Shown: positions 27,129-36,647 of the stretch, piece after piece
Layout of the letters: the number at the start of each line of letters is the position of its first letter
Position numbering within the stretch: position 1 is the stretch's first letter
NCBI GenBank assembly: GCA_963824095.1
Contig: CAWGNS010000009.1
Location: 186,001 to 250,000 of the forward strand
Direction of reading: 5' to 3'
DNA length: 64,000 nucleotides
DNA from: JBBDWJ01 sp963824095
GTDB lineage: Bacteria > Acidobacteriota > Terriglobia > Bryobacterales > UBA6623
Notes under the pieces: generated by a model
What the model was told of the DNA's origin: nothing
Database searches by the model: none
What the model saw: only the letters and a program-made list of their open reading frames with translations
Translations under genes and position numbers: made by a program

Positions 27129-28220
27129 ATGACCGCCAAAATCAATCGCCGCAAGTTGCTGCAATCGAGCGTGGCCGCGTTGCCGCTACTGGCCGCTCGT
27201 CCGGCTCCCGCCGCCGGGCCGATCCAACTGCCCGGGCCGGTGCGCGTGGGCCTGATCGGTCTCGACGGCCATTACAGCGAAGCCACCATGGCCGCCGATC
27301 TGCTGCCCGCGGTCGAGATCACCGCCGTTGCGGTTGCCGGCGACAGCGATCGCCGAGAGCAAAAGAACGATCCGCACCTGGCCAAGGCCCACGTCTACGA
27401 CGACTATCGCGCCCTGCTCGACCGCGAAAAACTCGACGTGGTGTGTCTTTGCGATCAGAACGGCACCCGCGCCGAGACCGTGCTGGCCTGCCTCGAGCGT
27501 AAGATTCCGACCGTCGCCGAAAAGCCGATGGCGCTCACCCTCGCCGATGTCGGCCGTATCCGCCAACGGCTCGCCGCCACGAAGACTCCGTTGACGATGC
27601 TGCTGCCGATGCGTTTCGAGCCGGCGTACCTGGGCATGAAAGCGATCGTCGACCGCGGCGAGATCGGCGAACCGATCGCGCTGTCGGCGCAAAAATCCTA
27701 CCAGCTCGGCGAGCGCCCCGACTGGATGAAGCATCGCGCCTCGTTCGGCGGTACCATCCCCTACATCGGCATTCACGTTGTCGACCTGCTGCGCTTCATC
27801 AGCGGACGCGACATGGTCGAGGCCGCCGCCTTCCACTCCCACGTCGGGTTCCCCTCCTACGGGGATATGGAGAACAACGCCACCATCAGCTATCGTCTCG
27901 ACAACGGCGGAACCGCCAGCGTGCGGATCGACTACCTGCGTCCCGCCGCCGCCGGCAGCCACGGCGACGACCGCCTGCGCATCGCCGGCTCCAAGGGCGT
28001 CGTCGAATATCAGCACGGCGAGGTCACCCTGATCACCGACAAGCAGAAGCCGCATCGTGTGACCGATCTGCCGCGGCACACGCCGCTGTTCGTCGATTTC
28101 CTCGATGCCGTCTACAACGGCGTCAAGCCCATGCTGACCACCGAAGAATGCCTGCGGATCACCGAGATCATGCTCAAGACCCGCGACGCCGCCGATCAAC
28201 GCAAGGTCGTGCAAATCTAG
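27129..28220 (+). CDS. Gfo/Idh/MocA-family oxidoreductase, Tat-exported
   Basis: 363 residues. The start follows GGAGG by five bases. A Tat signal (INRRKLLQSSVAALPLLAA) is followed by the NAD(P)-binding fold VRVGLIGLDGHYSEA, where the last Gly of the usual GxGxxG is replaced. The signature VAEKPMAL holds the catalytic lysine of the family, and GGTIPYIGIHVVDLLRF is the substrate-side motif. Exported members with bound nicotinamide cofactor oxidise or isomerise sugars in the periplasm. The neighbouring divergent DapA-family lyase supports a sugar role. The exact sugar is not predictable. Confidence 0.82.
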   Translation: MTAKINRRKLLQSSVAALPLLAARPAPAAGPIQLPGPVRVGLIGLDGHYSEATMAADLLPAVEITAVAVAGDSDRREQKNDPHLAKAHVYDDYRALLDREKLDVVCLCDQNGTRAETVLACLERKIPTVAEKPMALTLADVGRIRQRLAATKTPLTMLLPMRFEPAYLGMKAIVDRGEIGEPIALSAQKSYQLGERPDWMKHRASFGGTIPYIGIHVVDLLRFISGRDMVEAAAFHSHVGFPSYGDMENNATISYRLDNGGTASVRIDYLRPAAAGSHGDDRLRIAGSKGVVEYQHGEVTLITDKQKPHRVTDLPRHTPLFVDFLDAVYNGVKPMLTTEECLRITEIMLKTRDAADQRKVVQI

Positions 28221-28364
28221 CTTCAACCTGTCCCGTGAACCGCGCGGCGCAAGCCACAAGCAGCCACCGGTGGCGCGAAATCTTCGGGACTGCCGCGTCG
28301 CGATTCGCCCCGAGGAACGGCCCTAAATGCAATCAGCGAGGGTCACGGGCCCTTGAGGTTCCTG

Positions 28365-30239
28365 TCAGGAGGCCCCCATGGTCAGGTTCAGCAGAAGCTT
28401 TGCCCCGGCGCGGAGCCAGGCCAGGCGCGGCGTGCGAGGCTTGCAGAGCAGTACGCCGGGCTGCGTGAGCGTCGCGCTGTTGACGTCACCGCGTCCGTAG
28501 GTGGCGGCAAGCGGCGCGGTACTCCGCTCGGGGGGCTCCAGCGCATTGTCGACGCGCGCGCGGGCGTGCAGCACCGCCGCGTAGATCAGGTGGTCTCGCC
28601 AGCCGAGCGAGGGGGAGAGCAGGAACCCCGAAGTCCACTCCTGGCCGGGAAGCAGCGGCCGGCGCAGGGCGGCGAACGGCAGCCAAAGCGCTTTCGTATT
28701 GCCGGAGAGGATCTGCGCCACCGGGTCGGTGTAGGACACAATCCCGAACGTGCCCAGCCACGTCGATAGGTCCACGATGCCGCGTCCCCACGGCGGCAGG
28801 CGCGTGTCGATGGCCAGCCGCAGCGGGCCGAACCAACTGACCGGACCCAAAGGGCCCGAAACCGACCAGCGGCCGTGCTTGCGCTCGCGCACCAGGAACG
28901 TCAGATCGACCGTGTCCCGCCCGCCCTGCCGCGCCTGTACGTCGCTTTCCGACACCGACTCAATCATTTCGATGCGGCTGAGGCGGTCGATGCTCGCCTG
29001 GATCAACGCCGGGTCGAGCCAATCGCCTTCCTCGATGGCCAGCGCGCGGCGGAGTGTCCTATCGCGCAGCGTTTTGTTGCCGCGAAACTCGATTCGGCCG
29101 ACGCGGTACTGCGGCCCGGGATCGACGTGCGCCACCAGCCGCGCCCGCCGCTGTGCGGAAAGTTCATCGGACATGCCGGGGGATGTAGCGAGCGATGCGG
29201 CGATCGCCTTCGAAGCGTATCCGGCCGAGGAATCAAGCGGCGCCCACTCCAGGCGAACGGTGAAATCCAAGCGTCCCTCGCGCTCGGCCTTGGACCGCTC
29301 TTCGAGCAAACACCGGCAGAGTTTCCGGCGGTCCCGTGGGGCCGGGTTCCGGCCTGCCCGGGAATCCGGACCGAGCGCAAGAGCCGCGATCGACCGGCGA
29401 TCGAGCGGCGTTTCCACCACCGTATCCACGACCCGGTAGCGCGGCCCGGCGTCGGCGTGAACGACCACGTGCGCGCCGTCTTTGTCGAAACGCACCGGCC
29501 GCGTCGAAACCGTCGCCGCGAGATAGCCCTCCGTGATGTAGAGCGAACGAACCGCCGCCAGGTCGGACTCGACGCGCCCGGGGCTGTACGGCGCGCGGTG
29601 CACCCAACCCTTCCAGATCCCCGGGACGCCGGGCAGCCAACGCCGCGACGCGGTGGCATGCAGGGCCTGTCGCAGCCGCGCTGCATCCAAGCCAAGAGTT
29701 CCCTCGAGATCCACCTTGGCGAAGCGCGCCTTGGCGCCGCGTTCGACGCTTAGGGAGAGGTCGGCCTGTCCCGGTCCGGCTGGAATCAGTTGGGCCTGAA
29801 CGCGCGCCTGGGGAAAGCCTTCGCCCACGAACTGCTGCTCGAGGTTCTGGCCGGCGGCGCGAGCGGCGGCCCCGGTGATGGGGTCGCCTGGTTGGATGCT
29901 GAGCTTGTGGCGCTCCGCCGGCGGATCGAAGCGCACCTCGCGCAGCAGGAACCGCGGGCGCTCGACCACGCGAAATACGACCCGCACGGGATCGCCCACG
30001 GTCGACTCGACGCGGATATCCGAGAAGTGGCCCGTGCTCCACAAACGGCGCACATCGCGATGCACCGCCGCGGCCTGCAACGGATCGCCCGCGCGCGTCT
30101 CTAGTTCCAGCCGCTTTTGCGTGCCGCGGACTTCGACCGATTCGATGAGCGCGGCGGTCAGACTGCTTGCGACGAGCAGCACGCCGGCAGTCAAGCACAA
30201 AAAAATCGGCCGCGAAGGCCGGCGAATCCAAGCATCCAC
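28365..30239 (-). CDS. POTRA/BamA-like outer-membrane protein with a short barrel
   Basis: The GTG start at 30239 has GAGG four bases upstream and starts a signal peptide (IFLCLTAGVLLVASSLTAA). The 624-residue product has about five POTRA domains, recognisable at IESVEVRGTQKRLEL, LREVRFDPPAERHKL, ARFAKVDLEGTLGLDA, YRVVDTVVETPLD and YRVGRIEFRGNKTLRDRTL. After residue 455 there are about 165 residues of alternating polar/hydrophobic strands. A full BamA barrel needs about 390, so this barrel is short and may be truncated or need a partner. Role: folding or export of outer-membrane proteins (BamA/TamA/FhaC superfamily). The reading frame upstream of the GTG is not coding-like. Confidence 0.75.
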   Translation of the reverse strand: MDAWIRRPSRPIFLCLTAGVLLVASSLTAALIESVEVRGTQKRLELETRAGDPLQAAAVHRDVRRLWSTGHFSDIRVESTVGDPVRVVFRVVERPRFLLREVRFDPPAERHKLSIQPGDPITGAAARAAGQNLEQQFVGEGFPQARVQAQLIPAGPGQADLSLSVERGAKARFAKVDLEGTLGLDAARLRQALHATASRRWLPGVPGIWKGWVHRAPYSPGRVESDLAAVRSLYITEGYLAATVSTRPVRFDKDGAHVVVHADAGPRYRVVDTVVETPLDRRSIAALALGPDSRAGRNPAPRDRRKLCRCLLEERSKAEREGRLDFTVRLEWAPLDSSAGYASKAIAASLATSPGMSDELSAQRRARLVAHVDPGPQYRVGRIEFRGNKTLRDRTLRRALAIEEGDWLDPALIQASIDRLSRIEMIESVSESDVQARQGGRDTVDLTFLVRERKHGRWSVSGPLGPVSWFGPLRLAIDTRLPPWGRGIVDLSTWLGTFGIVSYTDPVAQILSGNTKALWLPFAALRRPLLPGQEWTSGFLLSPSLGWRDHLIYAAVLHARARVDNALEPPERSTAPLAATYGRGDVNSATLTQPGVLLCKPRTPRLAWLRAGAKLLLNLTMGAS

Positions 30240-30452
30240 AAACCTCGATTCTCCTGGTGCCTGTATGGCTTCCGTGTGCGCAGGAACGCAACGGGTCGGG
30301 TGCGCCGGAAGGCCACCAGGCCTATCGCCGCAAAAGGCGACGAGCGAAGTGAAAGGGATACGCGCCGGCCGCCGCGGGAGGGTTCGAAAGCAACGGAAGG
30401 GGAGTGCGAACGCGTACGCTAAATCGCCGCAAGCATCACCGCGCCGAATCGC

Positions 30453-30480
30453 GGCACAGGCAGTCCCGTCTGTGTTCCGC
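30453..30480. repeat. Palindromic repeat, family 2
   Basis: GGCACAGGCAG and CTGTGTTCC-type arms flank TCCCGT; imperfect copy. Confidence 0.45.
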
Positions 30481-30538
30481 CAGCCTGATCGCCTTACAGG
30501 CAAGGTCGAAAGACAACATGGACCGAGAGGATCACGCG

Positions 30539-30565
30539 CGCTGACAGATTGCCTGTGCCACGGTT
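30539..30565. repeat. Palindromic repeat, family 2, partial
   Basis: GACAGATTGCCTGTGCCACGG; 12 bp beyond the UnbV stop codon. Confidence 0.5.
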
Positions 30566-30577
30566 CGGCGCGTCGCC

Positions 30578-32263
30578 CTACTTGATACCCTTGCCCTCGA
30601 CGACCGTAATATAGCGGCTGGCCGCAATATCGCTGAGCTTCTCGACCCGCGTGCTCGGCTTGGGCCATTGAATTTCGAGCGAGTCCACCTTGTCGGCCGC
30701 GCCCAACCCCAGAACCAGACGCGGATCGTGCGACGAAAGGTAGCTTCCGGCCCCATTCTTGAACAAGGTGTGCTTCTTGCCGCCGGCCGTCCAGGTCACC
30801 CGCGCGCCTACCGCGTCGCGATTGCACTCGCGGCCTTCGAGCTTGAGGCCAAGCCAGTGGTTGCCCGCCGCGGCACGATTGTGCAGCAGCAGCGGCGCGC
30901 CGCCGTTGTTCGCCACCAGCACGTCGACCGCGCCGTCGTTGTCGAAATCGCCCAGCGCCATGCCGCGCGCCGAGTGATGCCGTTGAAACGCCGGGCCGGC
31001 GATCGCGCTGACGTCCCGCAGCTTGCCTTCCTCCTGGTGGAACAACAGCAGCGGCTCCTTATAGGTGACCTGCAGCGAGTACTGGCCGATCATGTCGTCG
31101 GGGTGGCCGTTGGCCAGCATCAGGTCGAGATTGCCGTCGTTGTCGTAGTCGAAAAACCGCAGCCCCCAACCCGAGAGCAGCCGCGTCGCCTGCGAGATGC
31201 CGTGCAGGTGGGCGTCGTCGCGGAACGTCTCGTCGCCGTTGTTGGTGTAGAGCGAGAACATCTCCTGATCGACGTTGGCGACGAACAGATCCTGAAAGCC
31301 GTCCTGGTCGAGGTCGGCCGCGTCGACGCCCATGCCCGAGCGCGGCTGCCCGTCGGCCGAGAAAGCGACCTCGGAAAATAGGCCGATCTCTTCCCACTTG
31401 TTCTTGCCGCGGTTGACGAACAGGAAGTTCTGCACCGTGTCGTTGGAGACAAACAGGTCCATCAGCCCATCGTTGTTGATGTCGGTGGCGACGACGCCGA
31501 GGCCTTTCCCCAGCGCCTTGTGGATCTCGGTGTTCTCGCTGACCAGGGTGAATGTGCCGTCGCCGTTGTTGTGAAAAAGCTGCGACGGCGTCGGATTGAA
31601 CACGCGCGGAATGCAGTAGTAGCGCTGGCCGCCCTTGTTGGTGCCGCAGTCGATGTTCATGTTGGCGCTGAACTCGACGAAGCTGCACAGGAACAGGTCG
31701 AGCCGGCCGTCGTTGTCGTAGTCGAACCACACCGCCGAGGTGTGCCACCCGGGCTCAGCGAGGCCAGCCTTGTCGGTGACGTCGCTGAACGTGCCGTCGC
31801 CGTTGTTGTGGTAGAGAATTGTCTTGCCGTAGGCGGTGACCAGCAGGTCGGTGTAGCCGTCGTTGTCGTAGTCGCCCGCGGCGCAGCCCATGCCGAAGGT
31901 GCCGCCGGCGACGCCGGCCTTATCGGTGACGTCGGTAAACGTGCCGTCGCGGTTGTTCTTGTACAACGCGTTCTTGAGCGGCGTCTTGGGCTGGAAAAAA
32001 TCGCAGGAGCCGGAGTTGATCAGGTAGATGTCCATCCAGCCGTCGTTGTCGAAATCGAAAAACGCGCAGCCGGCGCCGACGGTTTCGGGCAGGTAGTGCT
32101 GCGGCGACATGGCGTTGTCGTGCACGAACCGGATGCCGCTTTGCGAGGCGGGGATCTCCTCGAACAGCGCCGCCTCGGCCCGCCCGCGCGGCGCCAACGC
32201 CACCGCGCCCAACGCGCCCGCCAAGCGCAGGAAATTCCGTCGTGGAAAGCGAATTACAGCCAT
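30578..32263 (-). CDS. FG-GAP/ASPIC-UnbV repeat protein, exported
   Basis: 561 residues from the ATG at 32263. A Tat-like signal (FPRRNFLRLAGALGAVALA) is followed by many VCBS/FG-GAP beta-propeller units of the form DYDNDGYTDLLV and NNGDGTFSDVTDKAG, with Asp-rich loops that bind calcium. The C-terminus is an ASPIC/UnbV domain (NHWLGLKLEGRECNRDAVGA). It is probably an exported seven-bladed beta-propeller. Related proteins are abundant in Acidobacteria; some animal homologues are adhesive. Molecular function is unknown. Confidence 0.85.
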   Translation of the reverse strand: MAVIRFPRRNFLRLAGALGAVALAPRGRAEAALFEEIPASQSGIRFVHDNAMSPQHYLPETVGAGCAFFDFDNDGWMDIYLINSGSCDFFQPKTPLKNALYKNNRDGTFTDVTDKAGVAGGTFGMGCAAGDYDNDGYTDLLVTAYGKTILYHNNGDGTFSDVTDKAGLAEPGWHTSAVWFDYDNDGRLDLFLCSFVEFSANMNIDCGTNKGGQRYYCIPRVFNPTPSQLFHNNGDGTFTLVSENTEIHKALGKGLGVVATDINNDGLMDLFVSNDTVQNFLFVNRGKNKWEEIGLFSEVAFSADGQPRSGMGVDAADLDQDGFQDLFVANVDQEMFSLYTNNGDETFRDDAHLHGISQATRLLSGWGLRFFDYDNDGNLDLMLANGHPDDMIGQYSLQVTYKEPLLLFHQEEGKLRDVSAIAGPAFQRHHSARGMALGDFDNDGAVDVLVANNGGAPLLLHNRAAAGNHWLGLKLEGRECNRDAVGARVTWTAGGKKHTLFKNGAGSYLSSHDPRLVLGLGAADKVDSLEIQWPKPSTRVEKLSDIAASRYITVVEGKGIK

Positions 32264-32296
32264 GAGTCGTTCCGAGACGGATCTCACGCCGCGCTG

Positions 32297-32775
32297 TCAA
32301 GGGCTTACTTGAAAGAAAGCCCGCTCGACGACACTCACAGCGCCCTGCTTGAGCGGCACGTTCACCAAATACTGCCCCGCCGGAGGGCTGCCGGCCGCCG
32401 CGGTCGCGATCGACGGGATACTCCCACGGCACGCGGCACGGGCAACTCCGGTCGATTGCGCCACGATCTCCCCGTCTCTCAAGTATTGTAGAAACAACTC
32501 GGGCCCGGCGTCAGACCGCGCCTCGCGATAGATCAGAAAATAGTGCGGGATGCTTCCTGGGGTGTACGGATCGCGGGTGCGGATCGGAGACGTCGGCCGG
32601 CGTCGGCGAGACCTTGCTCTCGCCGTAGGGGAAGGGACCGAGCGGCGAACGCCGCGGCTTCGGCATGCGGCGGGTCCGCGCGACCAATCAGCGTCGCAAT
32701 CGAAACAGGGCCGTGGACGCGAAATGTAAAACTTCGTCACTTCCCCCGGAGTCCGCCTGGGCCGAAGAGCCACCT
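32297..32775 (-). pseudogene. Decayed gene read in three successive frames
   Basis: On the minus strand, three frames carry protein-like sequence in order: TFRVHGPVSIATLIGRADPP, then LGPFPYGESKVSPTPADVSD, then YTPGSIPHYFLIYREARS continuing to VSVVERAFFQVSP and a stop at 32297. The last part resembles the C-terminal beta domain of acidobacterial exported proteins (GWxTD/VWFA-like groups), but I cannot name it. No start fits the whole. Two frame changes within 480 bp make natural decay more likely than sequencing error, though the latter is not excluded. Confidence 0.55.
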
Positions 32776-33102
32776 TTCGGAGCGGCCCTCGGTCCCGCCT
32801 GCCGCGCGATACAATTCGTTACTGGATTGCCGCCGAAGCGGCCCTACAATGGGGCCAGTACGACACACCTTCTCCATGGCAGATAGGGAGGCGGGGGGAA
32901 CCACGCTCGGGGGGAACATGAGAGTGGTTCTCTCTTGCCTTTGATCTTGAAAAGTTTTGTGGTGCGGCAATCGCGAACCCGCGCCTCGCTTCCCGCCCCG
33001 CCAGGCAAGCACAGCACGGACTCTCCGGGCGCCTTCGGCCCAAGACCACCAGCCAGCGCCATGCGACGCCGCTCTCTCCGCCACCCCCGGTAACGCCCGG
33101 CG
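32776..33102. other. 327-bp intergenic interval
   Basis: I see no gene, repeat or regulatory element that can be supported. Confidence 0.35.
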
Positions 33103-33549
33103 TCAACGCTCGGCGGACCCTGGCAAGACGCAGACCTTGAACCAGAATTCGCACAGCCCACGCATGGCCTGTACCAGTTCGTCGAATGACCCCGGTTTGA
33201 ACAGATACGTATTGGCGCCGTTGGCATAGGCTTCGGAAATGTCGTCGCGGCTCCTGGAGGTGGTCAGTACGACGACCGGGATGGACTTGAGTTCGGGGTT
33301 GGCCTTGATATTCCGCAACGCTTCGAGGCCATTCATGCGCGGCATGTTGAGATCGAGCAAGATCAGGTCCGGCCGCTCAGCCCTGTTCCAAGGCGGCCTC
33401 CGGTAGAGGTAGTTCAGGAACTCCTCGCCGTTGGCTACGAGCCTGAGATCGATCTTGGTATCGGTCACCTGGAATGCTTCCTGCAGAAGCAACCGGTCAC
33501 CGAGATCGTCTTCTGCGAGCAACACAATGGGCAAACCACGGATGTTCAT
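33103..33549 (-). CDS. Single-domain response regulator, Rcp1-like
   Basis: 148 residues, only a CheY-like receiver. Acidic pocket AEDD (12-15), phosphoacceptor Asp in LILLDLNMPRMNG, the Thr/Ser switch VVLTTS, and the lysine in LFKPGS are all present. The segment RRPPWNRAERPDLILLDLN is typical of the Rcp1-type regulators that pair with phytochromes and hybrid histidine kinases. There is no output domain and no kinase gene nearby, so it must act by protein contact with a partner encoded elsewhere. Confidence 0.88.
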   Translation of the reverse strand: MNIRGLPIVLLAEDDLGDRLLLQEAFQVTDTKIDLRLVANGEEFLNYLYRRPPWNRAERPDLILLDLNMPRMNGLEALRNIKANPELKSIPVVVLTTSRSRDDISEAYANGANTYLFKPGSFDELVQAMRGLCEFWFKVCVLPGSAER

Positions 33550-34236
33550 TGTGGATGGAGCTTCTTTCTGGACGGCTGCGACATGCCCAGGGGCCCGGAG
33601 CGAGCGCGCGGCCTGCGAGAAGGGTACGGGCCGAAGCGGGGAACCTGGCGGCTATTATAAAAAGCAGTACCACAGCGGCCATATTTGTAGCAGCAATACA
33701 GACCCCAGTCAACGCACTAAGCCCTCTTAGCCCTCCACGGACCCGGGCCGCGACGCCACCATTTTCGAACTCTGTTCCGCAAAACGAACATCCTCCTTCC
33801 GATATCCGTGTGTTCTTGCATCTTCGTGCCTTCGCGGAGGCCGATGACCTCCTGGATTGTTTCGATTCCGGAAAAAAAGCTACTGGGGCGGCGTTGGATC
33901 GCGGCAGAAACCGGCCAAACCACCTTCCACTCTCTGGCCGATTACCGCTCTCTGGGAGGGCAGATGACACCCGATCGGGCGGAGATTTTCGGCGGATTGG
34001 CGCCATCTGGAGCGTGCGGATACCAAATTCAGTGGTCTCTGGGTTCTAGTTGTCGCGAGAAAAGACCGGCAAGATCGGTGTCTTGGCGCGTCTTCGCCTC
34101 GGCAACGAATCGGTTCGCGCCTCGAAGTTGTGCGCGTTAACAGGTGGTTTACGGACCGCGCGAGCTCGCGGCCCGCCCCACACACCCTCGGTAGCTAGCT
34201 GGAAGCAGCCGCGAGAGCCACGGGATCCAAGGGGAA
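33550..34236. other. 687-bp gene-free interval
   Basis: No supported gene on either strand. It includes the promoter candidate at 33654-33682 for the response regulator. The rest shows no repeat. Confidence 0.4.
33654..33682 (-). promoter_or_regulatory. Putative promoter of the response regulator
   Basis: Reading the minus strand, a perfect TATAAT lies at 33654-33659. A weak -35 (ATGGCC or TGGCCG) is 16-17 bp upstream. Transcription would start about 95 bp before the response-regulator ATG. Such a perfect -10 is rare in this GC-rich window. Confidence 0.35.
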
Positions 34237-34566
34237 TTAGCTGGGATTGCTGGGCTGTCCTGGCGCTTGAGAGGGATCTCTTTCGAACGAGAGCCGCAGA
34301 AAAGCGCGCGGCCGATACTCGAACCGAATCGGCAATTCGGGCCGGCCGTTGTCTTCGATCCATAACCGAAATTGGAGCGATTTATTCTTGGCCAGTTCGA
34401 GAATCGTTCCCTTCAGCAACATCACCGAGTCGGGGGATTGGGTCAATCCGTCTTCGGCGAGGCGGCGTCCGGTTCGTCGGTCCGGCTGTTTCTCGACCCG
34501 GATCCGGTAGTCGTTTGCCAGGTAGGTGTAGACGGCTTCGAACGTGCTTTGTCCGCTTGCACGGAC
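34237..34566 (-). pseudogene. C-terminal fragment of an unknown protein
   Basis: About 100 codons of good coding sequence without a proper start: STFEAVYTYLANDYRIRVEK, then SVMLLKGTILELAKNKSLQF and ELPIRFEYRPRAFLRLSFE, stopping at 34237. A TTG at 34446 could start only the last 69 codons. The coding signal ends upstream at a family 2 palindrome (34594-34620), which suggests the 5-prime part was lost in a rearrangement. Family not recognised. Confidence 0.5.
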
Positions 34567-34593
34567 AGTCCGATTTGGATGGATGGCTGGTTT

Positions 34594-34620
34594 GAACAGA
34601 CAGGATTGTCTGTTCCACGG
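34594..34620. repeat. Palindromic repeat, family 2
   Basis: GAACAGACAGG and TTGTCTGTTC form a near-perfect hairpin, followed by CACGG. Confidence 0.7.
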
Positions 34621-34671
34621 CTTTTGGGGAGGGCGGGGGCGGTTCCTTGTTTGGGGTGGGCGTTGGGGAAA

Positions 34672-34708
34672 GCCGCAGGTCTGGCGCGGCGCCAGCCCTG
34701 CGCTACGG
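34672..34708. repeat. Repeat family 3, copy 1
   Basis: GCCGCAGGTCTG ... CCCTGCGCTACGG. The same ends occur at 53838-53875 (inverted) and 53983-54019. The phnX stop codon (TAG, 34703-34705) lies inside its GCTACGG end. Confidence 0.7.
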
Positions 34709-35506
34709 GGCGATGCGGAGCCGGCGGTTCTCGATGTCGTCGAGGGCGTTGGGGAGGCCGGCTACGGATTCCAGGACGATGTGGGCCCCGGCGGCTTGGA
34801 GTTTTCGGGTTGCCGCTTCGAGGCGGCGTTGGAGGTCTTGCGGGTCGCAGGCTTTGGATTCTTCCAGGCTGAGGCCCAGTTCGCTTCCGGTGCGGGTGAT
34901 TCCGATGCTCCAGGCTCCGGCGTTGCGTCCGGCGGTGATTCCGGCGGTGGTGTCGTCGACGTTGACGAGGGCTTCGGGCGGGTAGGCGTCGAGGGCTTGG
35001 GCGGCGGCGAACAGCATCCAGGGCTTGGGACGGCCGGCGGGGACCTGATCGGCGCAGACGACGCAATCGAGGGTGAGGCCCTGGCGGGCGGCGAGCGGCT
35101 CGAGGACGTCGAGCATGGCGCGCGAATAGCCGGTGGTCGATCCCAGCGCCAGACCGCGTTGACGGAGTTGCCGCATCAGCTCGACCGCGCCTGGAATGAC
35201 TGCGGCGTATTGCGGCAGGATTTCGCACTGGATCGGCAGGAATTCGGCGTAGAGCGCGTCGAGGTCCGCGGGCGACGGATCGCGGCCGTAGGCTCCGCGC
35301 CAGGCGGACTTGCAGTCGCCGGCTTCGAGCATGGCGGCGAGGTGGTCGCGCTTGGCGAGGCCCATGGGGGCGCGGGCGGTTTCGGGCGAGACTTCGACAC
35401 CGCGCCGCCGGAAGACTTCGCGAAAGGCCGCTACCGGGGCGCGGCTGCCGTGGTCGACGATCGTTCCGGCCCAGTCGAAGATGACGGCGCGCAGGGGTAT
35501 GGGCAT
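34703..35506 (-). CDS. phnX: Phosphonoacetaldehyde hydrolase
   Basis: 267 residues of the HAD superfamily. It cleaves the C-P bond of phosphonoacetaldehyde to acetaldehyde and phosphate. The nucleophile is in VIFDWAGTIVD (Asp11), and the Schiff-base lysine that defines PhnX is in MGLAKRDHL (Lys52), within the helical cap. VNVDDTTAGITAGRNAGAW is the acidic metal motif. The start at 35506 lies 2 bp after the stop codon of the FAD oxidase gene, so the two are co-translated. Its TAG stop falls within a family 3 repeat. It is the last gene of a four-gene phosphonate operon. The enzyme is cytosolic. Confidence 0.92.
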   Translation of the reverse strand: MPIPLRAVIFDWAGTIVDHGSRAPVAAFREVFRRRGVEVSPETARAPMGLAKRDHLAAMLEAGDCKSAWRGAYGRDPSPADLDALYAEFLPIQCEILPQYAAVIPGAVELMRQLRQRGLALGSTTGYSRAMLDVLEPLAARQGLTLDCVVCADQVPAGRPKPWMLFAAAQALDAYPPEALVNVDDTTAGITAGRNAGAWSIGITRTGSELGLSLEESKACDPQDLQRRLEAATRKLQAAGAHIVLESVAGLPNALDDIENRRLRIAP

Positions 35507-35508
35507 GG

Positions 35509-36647
35509 TCAGGCCTCCAGGTTGCGTTCGGCGAGGCCGAAGGACATGGTCATGCCGGCTCCGCCGACGCCGGTTTCGAGGCGGACTCCGGGCAGCGGTT
35601 CGGCGCTGAATCGTTCGCCGCCGGCCGTCTTGGCGTAGATGCCGTGCCAGCGGGCGGCGATGTCCCAACTTGGCAGGCGGATCACCTTGCGCAGCTCGCG
35701 CAGCATGAGCCGATCGATTTCGTCTTTGTCGAAGGGCTCGATGGCGTCTTCGTATTCGTGCGAGTCGCCGAGCACAACTTCTCCCAGCGCGTTCTGCGAG
35801 GCCATGACGTGAATGCCGTAGCGGTCGAGCTCGGGCGCCTCGGCGGCGAAACGGGCGCGCAGGGCGGGCAGCGCGGCGCAATCGGCGAAGCTGTCGTAGT
35901 GGCGCAGGGTAAGGCCGCTGGCAACGTGCGGGCCGAGGCTCCAGCCGGCGGGCTGGGGGTGCGTGCGCAGCATCTGCAGCTTGCAGCGCTTGAGGCGGCT
36001 CGATGGAAAGCTGGCGGGGAACAGCGTTTCGAGATCGCTGCCGGCGCAAACGAAAATGCGCTCGGCTCGGAAGACGCGGCCGTCGGCGGTGGTGAGCGAG
36101 CCGCTCTCGACGGCACTCACGGCCGTACCGAAGTGAAAGGCGACGCCGCGGGTTTCGGCGAGATAGGCGGCGAGCTTGCCGGGTACCTCGCGCGGATCGA
36201 CCGCCAGCTCGGTGGGGCTCCACATGCCGCCGAGGAGTCCGTCGGGGTTCGCGGCGGGCGAACGTTTGAGAACTTGTTCGCGGCTGAGCAGTTGGGCGTC
36301 GATACCCGACTCGTGCGCTTGCCCGGCGAACTGCTCGAGCACGGCGAGCTCGTCGGCGTGGTGCGCCAGAAAAACCGAGCCGCATTCGGCGAGCCAGAAG
36401 CCGGCTTCGCGCGCGGCGGCGAGCCAGACCTGGCGGCTGCGCAAGGCGGTTTCGAGGCACTCGCCGCGCGGCTGGCCGACGGGCCAGATCATGCCGAAGT
36501 TGCGGATCGAAGCGCCTTGGGCGCGCGGGGAGCGTTCGAAGACGGCGACGCTCAAGCCGCGTTGCGACGCCGACCAGGCGTGGGCGAGTCCCAGGATTCC
36601 GGCCCCGACAATGGCGACATCGATGGCGGCGTCTTGGCCGCGCCCAT
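35509..36647 (-). CDS. FAD-dependent amine oxidase of phosphonate operons (TIGR03364-like), start frameshifted
   Basis: About 375 residues of the DAO/glycine-oxidase fold: IDVAIVGAGILGLAHAWSA (FAD Rossmann motif), GASIRNFGMIWP, and the C-terminal GVGGAGMTMSFGLAERN. Together with PhnX and the HD protein it matches the FAD oxidoreductase of phosphonate-degradation clusters (TIGR03364). Because no PhnW transaminase gene is present, oxidation of 2-aminoethylphosphonate or an N-methyl form to phosphonoacetaldehyde is the likely reaction (inference). No ATG/GTG/TTG is available in this frame before the FAD motif. An ATG at 36647 would fit if one base is missing around 36630. A sequencing error or real frameshift should be suspected. 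Confidence 0.78.

Larger units (their letters stand above)
30240..30577. other. 338-bp intergenic interval with two family 2 repeats
   Basis: No gene seen. It lies between the UnbV gene (its stop at 30578) and the POTRA gene (start at 30239), both on the minus strand. Palindromes are at 30453-30480 and 30539-30565. Confidence 0.45.

Noticed and set aside
34443..36460. Extended minus-strand ORFs across the phosphonate genes
   Set aside because: They are upstream extensions or other frames of phnX and the FAD oxidase; their sequence is Arg/Pro-rich and unlike any family.
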